A DNA stretch of 64,000 nt from Saccharothrix sp. S26 (GTDB lineage: Bacteria > Actinomycetota > Actinomycetes > Mycobacteriales > Pseudonocardiaceae): positions 24,471 through 88,470 of the forward strand of contig NZ_JAJUWT010000033.1 in assembly GCF_021390395.1 (NCBI RefSeq), read 5' to 3'. The notes beneath the pieces were generated by a model, which was not told the origin of the DNA, did not search any database, and was given only the letters and a program-made list of their open reading frames with translations. The translations under genes and the position numbers were made by a program. This document shows positions 43,417-51,632 of this stretch, in pieces (positions within the stretch are counted from its first letter, which is position 1; each line of letters starts with the position of its first letter).

Positions 43417-46376
43417 CCACGGATCGTCGTGCCGGGTTCGTGCACGCCCCGGCGCAGGTCTGCGAGCTGCCGTTCGACGCGTTCGGCGTCCTCGGCGCGG
43501 TGCTGGGCGCGGAACAGGTCCAGGGCCTCCCGCCACACCGCGCGGGCGGCGTCGTGCTCGCCGAGGGCCGCGTGCGCCTGGCCGAGCTTCTCCAGCGTGG
43601 TCGCGGTGGTGTTGGTGTTGCCCAGCTCGCGGTACAGGGCCAGGGCCTGCCGGTAGTACCGGACGGCCTCGCGGTGCTCGCCCGTGCGGTGCTCGATGTA
43701 GCCCAGGCTGTCGAGGGTGTCCGCGACGCCGCGCGGGTTGTCGTGCCGGCGTTGCAGGGCCAGCGAGTCCTGGCAGTGGGCGCGGGCGGTGTCGTACTCG
43801 CCCAGGCGGGCGGCGCACCAGCCGACGTCGTTGAGCGCGGACGCCACCCACACCGGCTGGTCGAGGCCGCGGAAGAGGCCGAGCGCGCGGGTGGCGTGCA
43901 GCAGCGCCAGGCGGTCGTCGCCCCGCCGTTCGCAGGCGCGCACCAGCGTCTGGTGGGTGAGGGCCTGCTCGGTGGGGTCGCGGTGGTGCTCGGCCAGGGC
44001 CAGGGCGTGGTGCAGGTGCTCGGCGGCGTCGTCGTGACGGCCCAGGTCGACGCAGGCGATGCCGAGGAACCGGTGCGCGCGGATGCGGGCGGCCGGGTCG
44101 GGCAGGTGCGCGGCGGCGTCCAGCGCGGCCCGCCACACCGCGAGCCGGTCGCGCAGGTGCGCCCGCCGGGCCTGGAACGTGATCAGCGCCCACGCCACCT
44201 GCCAGACGGTGTGGTGGCGCTGGTGGGCGGTGGCCGCCCGCTGCGCGGCGAGCAGGTTGGCGTGCTCGGCGTCGAGCCAGGCCAGCGCCGCCGGCACGTC
44301 CGGCAGCGGGTGCGGCCGCGCGCCGGGTTCGGGCGGGTCGAGCGCGAGGGGCAGCCGTTGGGGGTTGAGCAGGCGGGCGGCCTGGTGCGCGGTGCGGGTG
44401 TAGCAGTCGAGCACCCGCCGCAGGGCCGCGTCCCGGACGTCGTCGGGCAGGTCGCGGGCGGTGTCGGCGGCGTAGGCGCGGATCAGGTCGTGCATGCGGT
44501 AGCGGCCGTGCGGCTCCTGGGTGACCAGCGACGCCTGCTCCAGCCCGCGCAGCACCGCGCGTGCCTCGGTCACCGACAGGCCGATGAGGCCGGCGGCGGC
44601 GGGCAGGCCGATGTCGACGCCGGGCGCGACGCCGAGCAGGGCGAACGAGGTGGCCTGCGCCGGCGTCAGGGCGTCGCGGGACCACGACAGCACGGCGGGC
44701 AGGCTGGCGGCGGGCTCGTCGTCGTCCAACGCGCCCAGGCCGAAGTCGCGCAGCTCCGCGGCGAGCGCGGCCAGGGGGACGTGCGGCCGGGTGCGGGCGT
44801 GACCGGCGACGATGCTCAGCGCCAGCGGGAAGCCGCCGCACGACGCGATCAGCTCGGCCACCGCGCCCGGCTCGGCCGCGACGCGCGCACCGAGCCGTTC
44901 ACCCAGCAGGGCGCGGGCCTCGGCGTCCGGCAGCACGTCCAGCCGCACGTGGTGGGCCGCGTGGCCGGTGATGAGGCCGGGCAGCTGGTGGCGGCTGGTC
45001 ACCACGACCGCGCACGTGGGGCTGCCCGGCAGCAGCGGCGTGACCTGGGCGGTGTCGGCGGCGTTGTCCAGCACGAGCAGCATCCGCCTGCCCGCGACCA
45101 GGCTGCGGAACAGGCCGGTCTGGGCGTGCGGGTCGGTGGGGATGCGGGCCGGTTCGACGCCCAGCGCGTCCAGGAACCCGCGCACGGCCACCGCCGGCGG
45201 CATCGGCTCCCCGTCCGGGCTGAAGCCGCGCAGGTCGGCGAAGAGCTGCCCGTCGGGGAACCGGTCGGCGTGGCGGTGCGCCCAGTGCAGCGCGAGGGCC
45301 GTCTTGCCGATGCCGCCCGCGCCCGCGATGGCGGTGATGACCACGGTCGGGCTGTCGGCGAGGGCGGCGTCGAGCCCGGCCAGCTCGGCGCGGCGTCCGA
45401 CGAACGACGCGGGCACGGCCGGCAGTTGGCGGGGCACGGGCCCGGCCGCCTGGTCGGGGATGGGGTCCGGGCGGGCAGCGGTGGCCGAGCCCGCGGTGGT
45501 GGGAGCGACGGCGGTGGCGGTCGAACCGTGCGCGGTCGGGCCGGCGGTGACCAGGCCGGCAGGGGCCAGGGCGGAGGTGGGGGTCGGGCCGGTGGTCGCC
45601 GGGGCCGGGGTGGACGTGGGGCCCGGGGCGGTGCACGCGGCGGTGAGGGTGGGGTCGCCGGTGAGGATCCGCTGGTGCAGGTGCTCCAAGGCCGGCCCGG
45701 GATCGGTGCCCAGCTCCTCCACCAGACGTGCCCGCACCTGGCGGTGGTGGGCCAACGCGTCTGCCGTGCGGCCGGCGCGGTGCAGCGCCAGCACGTACTG
45801 CGCCGCCACGCGTTCGTCCAACGGCGACTCGGCGGCGCGCACGGCCAGGCGCGGCACCAGGTCCGCGCCGTGGCCCGACCGCAGGCGCACGTCGACCAGG
45901 TCGCTCTCCGCGTCACGGCGCTCCTGGTCGAGGCGGGCGCGTTCGGTCGCCGCCCACTCGCCGCCGAGGCCGGTCAACGCCTCGCCGCGCCACAGGTCCA
46001 ACGCCTGCTCCAGCAGCACCGCGGCGCGGTGGTCGTCACCGGCGCGGGCCCGCGCCCTCAGGTCGCGGAACCGGTGCAGGTCGACCGCGGCCGGGTCGAC
46101 CTCCAGCGCGTAACCGCCCGGAGCGCGGACGACGTCCACGTCCTCGACCCCCGCCACCGCGTGGCGCAGCCGGGACAGGTAGCTCAACAGCGTTCCCCTG
46201 GCGCGCGACGGCGGCGTCGTGCCCCAGACGCGCTCGGTCAGGCGTTCGACCGAGACCACCCGGCCCGCGTCCACCGCCAACGCGACCAGCACGCACCGCT
46301 GCCGGTCCGGCCCGAGCCCGACTTCGACGCCCGCGTGCGCCACCGCGACCTCACCCAGCAACAGGACTTCCGGCAC
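43413..46376 (-). CDS. Large SARP/AfsR-type transcriptional regulator
   Basis: About 987 residues in four parts: an OmpR-type winged-helix DNA-binding domain (about 1-90), a bacterial transcriptional activation domain (about 95-240), an Ala/Pro/Thr linker, an NB-ARC/STAND ATPase (P-loop AGAGGIGKTALAL, then LLVLDNAAD) and a C-terminal array of about six TPR-like repeats. AfsR-like proteins activate antibiotic operons by binding heptameric direct repeats 11 bases apart upstream of a -10. Tandem GAAAT repeats in the NRPS leader near 13239 have such spacing, so this is a candidate activator, not proven. The GTG at 46376, with GGGGGGA five bases upstream, puts the protein start exactly at the DNA-binding domain. 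ATG 46400 is an alternative. Confidence 0.92.
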   Translation of the reverse strand: MPEVLLLGEVAVAHAGVEVGLGPDRQRCVLVALAVDAGRVVSVERLTERVWGTTPPSRARGTLLSYLSRLRHAVAGVEDVDVVRAPGGYALEVDPAAVDLHRFRDLRARARAGDDHRAAVLLEQALDLWRGEALTGLGGEWAATERARLDQERRDAESDLVDVRLRSGHGADLVPRLAVRAAESPLDERVAAQYVLALHRAGRTADALAHHRQVRARLVEELGTDPGPALEHLHQRILTGDPTLTAACTAPGPTSTPAPATTGPTPTSALAPAGLVTAGPTAHGSTATAVAPTTAGSATAARPDPIPDQAAGPVPRQLPAVPASFVGRRAELAGLDAALADSPTVVITAIAGAGGIGKTALALHWAHRHADRFPDGQLFADLRGFSPDGEPMPPAVAVRGFLDALGVEPARIPTDPHAQTGLFRSLVAGRRMLLVLDNAADTAQVTPLLPGSPTCAVVVTSRHQLPGLITGHAAHHVRLDVLPDAEARALLGERLGARVAAEPGAVAELIASCGGFPLALSIVAGHARTRPHVPLAALAAELRDFGLGALDDDEPAASLPAVLSWSRDALTPAQATSFALLGVAPGVDIGLPAAAGLIGLSVTEARAVLRGLEQASLVTQEPHGRYRMHDLIRAYAADTARDLPDDVRDAALRRVLDCYTRTAHQAARLLNPQRLPLALDPPEPGARPHPLPDVPAALAWLDAEHANLLAAQRAATAHQRHHTVWQVAWALITFQARRAHLRDRLAVWRAALDAAAHLPDPAARIRAHRFLGIACVDLGRHDDAAEHLHHALALAEHHRDPTEQALTHQTLVRACERRGDDRLALLHATRALGLFRGLDQPVWVASALNDVGWCAARLGEYDTARAHCQDSLALQRRHDNPRGVADTLDSLGYIEHRTGEHREAVRYYRQALALYRELGNTNTTATTLEKLGQAHAALGEHDAARAVWREALDLFRAQHRAEDAERVERQLADLRRGVHEPGTTIRG

Positions 46377-46425
46377 GGTTCCCCCCTGTGTCCACCCCAT
46401 GGTCCTCCACGCGGGGTGGGCGGGG

Positions 46426-46917
46426 TCACGTCACCGGCAGGATCCGCGCCGACCGCAGCTCGCCGTCCTCGATGTCGAGCAGCCCGATCGTGCCGTGCGG
46501 CTGGCGGCGGCGGTCGGTGGGCGAGCCCGGGTTGAACACGCGCACGCCGTCACCGGTGACGTCCATCGGGATGTGGGAGTGGCCGAACACCACCAGATCC
46601 GCCCCGGGGAACCGGCGGCGCATCCGCGCGGTGCGACCGGCGGCCTGGCCGCTGTCGTGGATCATCGCCACGCGCAGCCCGGCCAAGTCCAGCTCGACGG
46701 TCCCCGGCGCGCCCCACTCGACCACGTCCGGCCCGTCGTTGTTGCCGCACACCGCGGTCACCGGCGCGTACTGCGCCAGCTCGTCCAACACGGACGCCAC
46801 GCAGACGTCACCCGCGTGCAGGATGACGTCCGCGTGGCGCAGGTGTTCCGCCACTCGCGGTGGGCACGACTTCCACCGCCGGGGCGCGTGGGTGTCGGAC
46901 AGCACGACTACCCGCAT
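46426..46917 (-). CDS. YfcE/MJ0936-type metallophosphoesterase
   Basis: 163 residues, the compact calcineurin-like phosphodiesterase fold. Metal-ligand motifs are in order: DTH near residue 8, HAGD near 35, GNND near 58, an isolated His in MIHDSG near 87, and GHSH near 113. Members hydrolyse phosphodiesters with Mn or Ni; the natural substrate is unknown. It lies between the small helical protein (25-base gap) and the SARP gene (49-base gap) on the same strand, so the three may share a transcript. Confidence 0.92.
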   Translation of the reverse strand: MRVVVLSDTHAPRRWKSCPPRVAEHLRHADVILHAGDVCVASVLDELAQYAPVTAVCGNNDGPDVVEWGAPGTVELDLAGLRVAMIHDSGQAAGRTARMRRRFPGADLVVFGHSHIPMDVTGDGVRVFNPGSPTDRRRQPHGTIGLLDIEDGELRSARILPVT

Positions 46918-46942
46918 GGTGGGGGACCTGCCGCTCGCGCGC

Positions 46943-47185
46943 TCAGGTCAGGGCCGGGCCCGAGTCGGCGCTCCCGCTCAGCTCCTTGAGGAACTCGTGG
47001 CACTGCTTGGCCCGCGCGGAGTCCTCCTCCATCACGCGGCGGAAGAAAGCGGCGATCTCCTCCTTGCCCGCGTTCTCGGCGTCGCGCACGTACTGGCCGT
47101 AGTCGTGGCCCGCCTTGAGCGCGTGGTACTGCACGGAGATCAGGTCGTAGCTGACGTCGTCGAAGCCGGTCTCGCCGGTGGCCAT
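46943..47185 (-). CDS. Small helical protein of unknown function
   Basis: 80 residues, acidic, predicted almost wholly helical (SYDLISVQYHALKAGHDYGQY, then EEIAAFFRRVMEEDSARAKQCHEFLKEL, here in overlapping pieces). The spacing of His, Glu and Asp vaguely recalls ferritin-like two-helix segments, but I cannot show a metal site. GAGGAGGG immediately precedes the ATG with a three-base gap. A longer in-frame extension runs into the divergent glycosyltransferase region and was discarded. It is first in the minus-strand group with the phosphoesterase and SARP genes. Confidence 0.75.
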   Translation of the reverse strand: MATGETGFDDVSYDLISVQYHALKAGHDYGQYVRDAENAGKEEIAAFFRRVMEEDSARAKQCHEFLKELSGSADSGPALT

Positions 47186-47386
47186 GGTCCCTCCTCGGTC
47201 GGTTGGTCGGTCTCGCTCGGTGCGGAGTCGGTCCTCCTGTGCCATACCCGGCAGCCGCGCCGTCAACCACCCGGACGTGATCTCCGCCGAGTGGCAGGGC
47301 CCCGGGGTTGCTTGTAGCGTGCGAACGGGTTGAGACGACAGCCTTGGTCTGCTGCGAGCCGTGCTCGCCGGCTGGAGGAACCCCAC

Positions 47387-48556
47387 ATGAAGATCGCGGT
47401 CGTCTCGGCGCACGCAAGCCCGTTGCCCGTGCTCGGCGATGCCGAGGAGGGCGGGCAGGACGTCCACGTCGCCGATCTGGCGGCGGCCCTGGCGGCGGCC
47501 GGTCACGACGTGACGGTGCACACCCGGCGTGACTCACCCCGCACCCCCGGGGTGGTGCGCACGCGGCACGGTTACGACGTCGTGCACGTGCCGGCGGGGC
47601 CGGCGAGCCCCGTTCACCCGGACGAGATGCTGCCTCACCTGGACGAGTTCACCCGGTGCCTGCGCTCGCAGTGGCGGGCCGACCGGCCGGACGTCGTGCA
47701 CGCGCACTACTGGACGTCCGGGGTGGCGTCGGTGCTGGCGGCCAACGGCCTGGACGTGCCGGTGGTGCAGACCTTCCACTCGGTCGGCGCGGTGGAGCGG
47801 CAGTCCGGCGACGACGGCGTGCCCGAGGCGCGCCTGTCCACCGAACGGCTGATCGGGCGCGAGGCGAGCCGGGTCGTCGCGCACTGCACGGACGAGAAGG
47901 CGCAGCTGGTGCAGCTGGGCGTGGTCCGCACGCGGATCGCGGTCGTGCCGCCCGGGGTGGACGTCGACCGGTTCAAGCCGGAGGGACCGCGCCTGAACCG
48001 GCCGCTGCGGCACCGCCTGGTGTCGCCCGCGGCCAGCGCCGGTGACGTGATCACGGCGTTGCGGGCGGTGTGGGACACGGAGCTGGTGGTCGTGGGCGGC
48101 CGGGCGGAGGACGTGCGCAGGCTGCGCGAGCACGCGGGCGCGTCGGGCGTCGGCGACCGGGTCCGCCTGGTCGGCCGGGTGCCGCAGGTGGCGATGCCGG
48201 CGCTGCTGAGGTCGGCCGACGTGGTGGTGTGCGCGGGCGCGGACCGCGCCGTCACGCCGCTGGAGGCCATGGCGTGCGGCGTGCCGGTGGTGGCGGCGGC
48301 GGTGGGCGGGTCGACGGACATCGTCGTGGACGGCGTCACCGGGCTGCTGGTGCCGCCAGGCGACCCGCGGGTGCTGGCGCGCGTGCTGCGCCCCCTGCTG
48401 GTCGACGACGCCCGCCGCGACGCCTACGGCATCGCCGCCGCCGACCGGGTGGAAGCCCGGTTCAGCACCGTCCGGATCGCCGCGGAGACGGTGCGCGTGT
48501 ACCGCCAGGCGGCCGGCTTGCCCGAGGCGGTGGAAGCCTCGGCCCACGAGGGCTGA
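47387..48556 (+). CDS. GT4-family glycosyltransferase (GT-B fold)
   Basis: 389 residues. The N-terminal Rossmann half opens MKIAVVSAHASPLP with a glycine-rich acceptor loop. The donor half carries the nucleotide-sugar motif TPLEAMACGVPVVAAAVGG, with the conserved Glu pair of retaining GT4 enzymes. It resembles MshA-like and other cytosolic/peripheral glycosyltransferases, but the acceptor is not readable. GGAGGA lies eight bases before the ATG, and TAGCGT at 47315-47320 is a possible -10. A strong hairpin follows. It is monocistronic, with no sugar-nucleotide genes nearby. Confidence 0.9.
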   Translation: MKIAVVSAHASPLPVLGDAEEGGQDVHVADLAAALAAAGHDVTVHTRRDSPRTPGVVRTRHGYDVVHVPAGPASPVHPDEMLPHLDEFTRCLRSQWRADRPDVVHAHYWTSGVASVLAANGLDVPVVQTFHSVGAVERQSGDDGVPEARLSTERLIGREASRVVAHCTDEKAQLVQLGVVRTRIAVVPPGVDVDRFKPEGPRLNRPLRHRLVSPAASAGDVITALRAVWDTELVVVGGRAEDVRRLREHAGASGVGDRVRLVGRVPQVAMPALLRSADVVVCAGADRAVTPLEAMACGVPVVAAAVGGSTDIVVDGVTGLLVPPGDPRVLARVLRPLLVDDARRDAYGIAAADRVEARFSTVRIAAETVRVYRQAAGLPEAVEASAHEG

Positions 48557-48568
48557 GACCACAGTGGA

Positions 48569-48600
48569 CGGTCCCGCGCACCTTGCCGGGCGCGGGACCG
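48569..48600 (+). terminator. Terminator after the glycosyltransferase gene
   Basis: 11-base stem CGGTCCCGCGC (48569-48579) with GCGCGGGACCG (48590-48600), ten-base loop, 13 bases past the stop. A further partial copy of the right arm (CGCGGGACCG) occurs near 48657. Confidence 0.65.
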
Positions 48601-48716
48601 CGGAAAGCCGCTGGGGCTGGCGCGCTGAGGCGCAACCATCGGCCCGTCGCCGACATCGCGGGACCGTCCAAGGCGGAGGCGTGGCGCGCGGTCCGAAGTG
48701 GTCCGAGAAGGCCGGG

Positions 48717-49124
48717 TCAGCCGCGGTAGGCGCGCAGGCGGTCGGTCAGGTCGTCGGGGGTGCCGTAGGCGCGCAGGCGGATCGGGCGCGGGTCGCCCGG
48801 GTGGTCGCCGCGGCGCAGTGCCGCCACGTACGCGGCCACCTCGGGGGCCGGCGGCAGGACGTCGCCGCCCCGGTAGCTGATCACCACCGGCGGTTCGGCG
48901 GTGGTGGCCCGCAGGGCGGCGGCCCAGCCGAACTCCTCGTCCCAGAGCAGCAGGAGGTCGCGATCGGGGAAGGTGGGCAGGGTGCCGTCCACCTTCAGGT
49001 AGGCGCTCGCGGGAGGGCCGGGGTCGGCGCGCCAGCGACGGCCCGCCAACCCCAGCTCCGCCGCGACCGCCCGGACGTACCGCCGCAGGCCGCCGGTCGG
49101 TGTGTCGTCCAGGCCGCCGTCCAC
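48717..49124 (-). CDS. DUF6292-type small protein
   Basis: 135 residues from a GTG start. The pattern LRRYVRAVAAELG, then AYLKVDGTLPTFPDRDLLLLWDEEFGWAAAL matches small actinobacterial proteins annotated DUF6292, which have no known function. No signal peptide or membrane helix. It follows the DUF4383 gene by ten bases on the same strand and probably shares its transcript. Family assignment is from memory of the pattern, moderately sure. Confidence 0.8.
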   Translation of the reverse strand: MDGGLDDTPTGGLRRYVRAVAAELGLAGRRWRADPGPPASAYLKVDGTLPTFPDRDLLLLWDEEFGWAAALRATTAEPPVVISYRGGDVLPPAPEVAAYVAALRRGDHPGDPRPIRLRAYGTPDDLTDRLRAYRG

Positions 49125-49134
49125 CGCGATCAGG

Positions 49135-49578
49135 TCACCTCGACCGCGGTGCGGAACGGCCCAGCGCGAAGCCCAGCGCGACCATGCCGAGGCCCAGCAG
49201 CAGGTGCAGCCAGTTGTCGGCGGTGTTCACCGGCACGAAGTTCGCCGCGCTGTCGTGGTCGATGATCAAACCGTACAGCCACAGCAGCAGGTAGATCACG
49301 CCGCCGGCGACGAGGTACAGGAACGCGTTGCGCGCGGACTTGGCCATCACCAGGCCCGCGATGCCGAACAACAGGTGCACGATGTTGTGCAGGATGGAGA
49401 CGGCGAACACGCCCAACAGCTTGGCCTGGGACTCGTGACCCGCGAACTGGAGCGTGTCGTAGTCGGTCGTCAGCCCGGGGATGAACCCGGCGATGCCGAC
49501 CACCAGGAACACCGCGCCCACGACCGTGGCGGCCAACTGGACCGGTGTGCGTGACGTCGCTGTGTCGGGTCTGGACAT
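49135..49578 (-). CDS. DUF4383 four-helix membrane protein
   Basis: 147 residues with four predicted membrane helices: PVQLAATVVGAVFLVVGIAG near 12-31, an HNIVHLLFGIAGLVMA helix, a YLVAGGVIYLLLWLYGLII helix, and a WLHLLLGLGMVALGFALG helix. The His in the second and fourth helices and the NTADNWLHLLLG loop are the DUF4383 signature. Function is unknown; relatives are frequent in actinobacterial stress regulons. GGGAG precedes the ATG by five bases. Confidence 0.88.
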   Translation of the reverse strand: MSRPDTATSRTPVQLAATVVGAVFLVVGIAGFIPGLTTDYDTLQFAGHESQAKLLGVFAVSILHNIVHLLFGIAGLVMAKSARNAFLYLVAGGVIYLLLWLYGLIIDHDSAANFVPVNTADNWLHLLLGLGMVALGFALGRSAPRSR

Positions 49579-49656
49579 GTCGACTCCCGTGGCGATCGCG
49601 AAAACCCTCTTCGGTCGCCGATCGACTACCCCGCGCGCGCGAACGCAAACGACTCC

Positions 49657-50154
49657 TCAGCGGGGTGGTTCGAACCGGGCCAGCCACGTGGTGAGGATCC
49701 GCTCCAGCAGCCGGGCGTCCTCGGCGTCCAGGGCGTCGAGCAGTTGCCGTTCGTTGGCCATGTGCTCGGCGAACGCCCGGTCGATGACGCGCTTGCCGGC
49801 CTCGGTCAACGCCACCACGCGCCGCCTGCCGTCCTCCCGCCCCGGCCGGCGCGTGACCAGGCCGTCGCGCTCCAGCCGGTCGATGCGCTTGCTGATCGCG
49901 CCCGTGGTCACCATCGTGTGCTGGGCCAACTCCCCCGGCGCGCGCTCATACGGCTCACCCGCCCGGCGCAACGCGGCCAGCACGTCGAACTCCCCCTCGC
50001 CCAGCCCGTGCCGCCGGTACACGACGGCCAACTGCTCGGTGAGCACGGCGGCGAGCCGGTGCAGCCTGCCGATGACGCCCTGGGGCGTGACGTCGAGGTC
50101 GGGCCGTTCGCGGGCCCACTCGGCCTGGATCCGGGCCACGCGGTCGAGTTCCAC
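49657..50154 (-). CDS. MarR-family regulator (divergent from EamA fusion)
   Basis: 165 residues. The DNA-reading region spans PGELAQHTMVTTGAISKRI then DRLERDGLVTR; the wing spans REDGRRRVVALTEAG. The N-terminal helix (MELDRVARIQAEWARERPDL) is a family type often paired with an EamA or MFS exporter. The GTG at 50154 has a TATCCT -10 six bases upstream and no ribosome site, so it is probably leaderless. It faces the EamA gene across only 39 bases that are mostly two MarR-type palindromes, so it should repress both genes until a ligand, plausibly the exporter substrate, binds. The frame open further upstream is antisense to the transporter and was discarded. Confidence 0.92.
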   Translation of the reverse strand: MELDRVARIQAEWARERPDLDVTPQGVIGRLHRLAAVLTEQLAVVYRRHGLGEGEFDVLAALRRAGEPYERAPGELAQHTMVTTGAISKRIDRLERDGLVTRRPGREDGRRRVVALTEAGKRVIDRAFAEHMANERQLLDALDAEDARLLERILTTWLARFEPPR

Positions 50155-50160
50155 GGCACC

Positions 50161-50203
50161 AGGATAGCTTCCACGGAAGCTACAATGTCTTCCGTGGAAA
50201 CTA
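50161..50203. promoter_or_regulatory. Twin MarR operators with back-to-back leaderless promoters
   Basis: First palindrome TAGCTTCCACGGAAGCTA at 50165-50182 (8-base perfect arms). The second, degenerate copy TGTCTTCCGTGGAAACTA lies at 50186-50203, starts 21 bases apart (two turns). The minus-strand -10 is TATCCT (50166-50161), six bases from the marR GTG. The plus-strand -10 is TACAAT (50181-50186), seven bases from the GTG at 50194. The second operator covers the start codon of the transporter gene itself. Confidence 0.75.
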
Positions 50204-51615
50204 TCCGCTGGGGCCTGGTCACCGCGATCGCCCCGGTCGCGTGGGGCTCGACGTACTACGTCACCCACCACTTCCTGCCCGCCGACCACCCGCTGTGGGG
50301 CGCGGTGCTGCGCGCGCTCCCCGCCGGCGTGCTGTTGCTCCTGCTGTGCCGCGAACGCCCGCGCGGCCGGTGGTGGTGGCGCTCGCTCGTGCTCGGCACG
50401 CTGAACATGGGCGCGTTCTTCGCGCTGGTCTACCTCGCCGCGCAACTGCTGCCGACCAGCCTGGCCTCGACGATCATGGCCACGTCACCGGTCGTGATGA
50501 TGGCGCTGGCGTGGCCGCTGCTCGGGCAGCGACCACGTGGCCGGGCGGTGCTCGGCGCGCTCACCGGCATCGTCGGCGTGGTGCTCATGCTCGCCTCGGG
50601 CGTGGACGCGGTGAATCCGCTCGGGGTGGTCGTCTCGGTCGCCGCGATGGCGATGTCCGCGTTCGGGCACGTGCTCACCCGGCGCTGGGGCGCGGGCTCG
50701 GGCGTGCTGCCGGTGACGTCGTGGCAGCTCGTCGCCGGTGGCGCGGTGCTCGTCGGGCCGGCGCTCGCGGTCGAGGGCGCTCCCCCGCCGCTCACCGGCT
50801 CGGCCCTGCTCGGCTTCGCGTTCGTGTCGGTGGTGGCCACCGCGGTCGCGTTCGTCGCCTGGTTCACCGGCCTGCGCCACCTCGACGCGGGCACCGTGGG
50901 GCTGATCGGGCTGCTCAACCCGGTGACCGGCGTCGTGCTGGGCGTGCTGCTGGCGGGCGAGTCGCTGGGCGCGCACCAGGTGCTCGGCCTCGTGCTCGTG
51001 CCGGCCGGCGTGCTCCTCGGGCAGGACACCCGGCCGATGTCGAGAACGGCGAACCGGCTCCGTCCCACCCGTGAAGCGGAACCCGACGACGCGGAGGAGA
51101 CGGACGTGGAACGCCAAGAGGTCGCCGAGGTCATGGCCGAGCCGATCGCACGGGAGCTGTTGTCCTCGGGGATCCCGGCCAGGTTCGCTTACATCGGGGT
51201 GGACGGCGCGCCGCGGGTCGTGCCGGTCGCCTTCCTGTGGGACGGCACGCGGATCGTCGTGTGCACGGTGCCGAAGGCGGCGAAGGTGGGTGCGCTGCGC
51301 CGCGACCCGAACGTGTCGCTGACCATCGACACCGAGGGCCGGTTCCCGCCGCGGGTGCTGCTGGTCCGCGGCACGGCGAGCGTCGAGCTGGTGGACGGCG
51401 TGCCGGACGAGTACGTCGAGGCGAGCCGCAAGCTGGTGCCCGCCGACCGGTTCGAGGACTGGGAGGCGGGCGTGCGGGCGTTGTACGCGGGCATGGTCCG
51501 CATCACCGTCGAGCCGACCTGGGCGAAGCTGCTGGACTTCGAGACCACCATCCCGCGGGCGGTGGAAGACCTGGTCCGGGCGCACGCCGATCAGTGCTCC
51601 GGCCGTAGTGCGTGA
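50194..51615 (+). CDS. EamA/DMT exporter fused to an FMN-binding split-barrel (PPOX-like) domain
   Basis: 473 residues from the GTG at 50194 (ATG at 50185 also in frame). Residues 1-285 form a ten-helix EamA transporter. After a short charged linker, residues 315-470 form a pyridoxamine-5'-phosphate-oxidase-like split barrel (ARFAYIGVDGAPRVVPVAFLW, then VGALRRDPNVSLTIDTEG, and RGTASVELVDG). These are normally separate proteins; no stop codon intervenes here. A GTG at 51106 with GGAGGA eight bases upstream could also start the barrel as its own protein, so the frame may give a fusion, a free barrel domain or both. The barrel probably binds FMN, heme or F420; the cofactor cannot be read. Expression is governed by the twin MarR operator. 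Confidence 0.85.
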   Translation: METIRWGLVTAIAPVAWGSTYYVTHHFLPADHPLWGAVLRALPAGVLLLLLCRERPRGRWWWRSLVLGTLNMGAFFALVYLAAQLLPTSLASTIMATSPVVMMALAWPLLGQRPRGRAVLGALTGIVGVVLMLASGVDAVNPLGVVVSVAAMAMSAFGHVLTRRWGAGSGVLPVTSWQLVAGGAVLVGPALAVEGAPPPLTGSALLGFAFVSVVATAVAFVAWFTGLRHLDAGTVGLIGLLNPVTGVVLGVLLAGESLGAHQVLGLVLVPAGVLLGQDTRPMSRTANRLRPTREAEPDDAEETDVERQEVAEVMAEPIARELLSSGIPARFAYIGVDGAPRVVPVAFLWDGTRIVVCTVPKAAKVGALRRDPNVSLTIDTEGRFPPRVLLVRGTASVELVDGVPDEYVEASRKLVPADRFEDWEAGVRALYAGMVRITVEPTWAKLLDFETTIPRAVEDLVRAHADQCSGRSA

Positions 51616-51632
51616 CCAGTGGCCGATGGCCG

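Noticed and set aside
43440..46535. 1031-codon plus-strand frame opposite the SARP gene
   Set aside because: Antisense shadow; the minus strand shows all SARP, BTAD, NB-ARC and TPR signatures.
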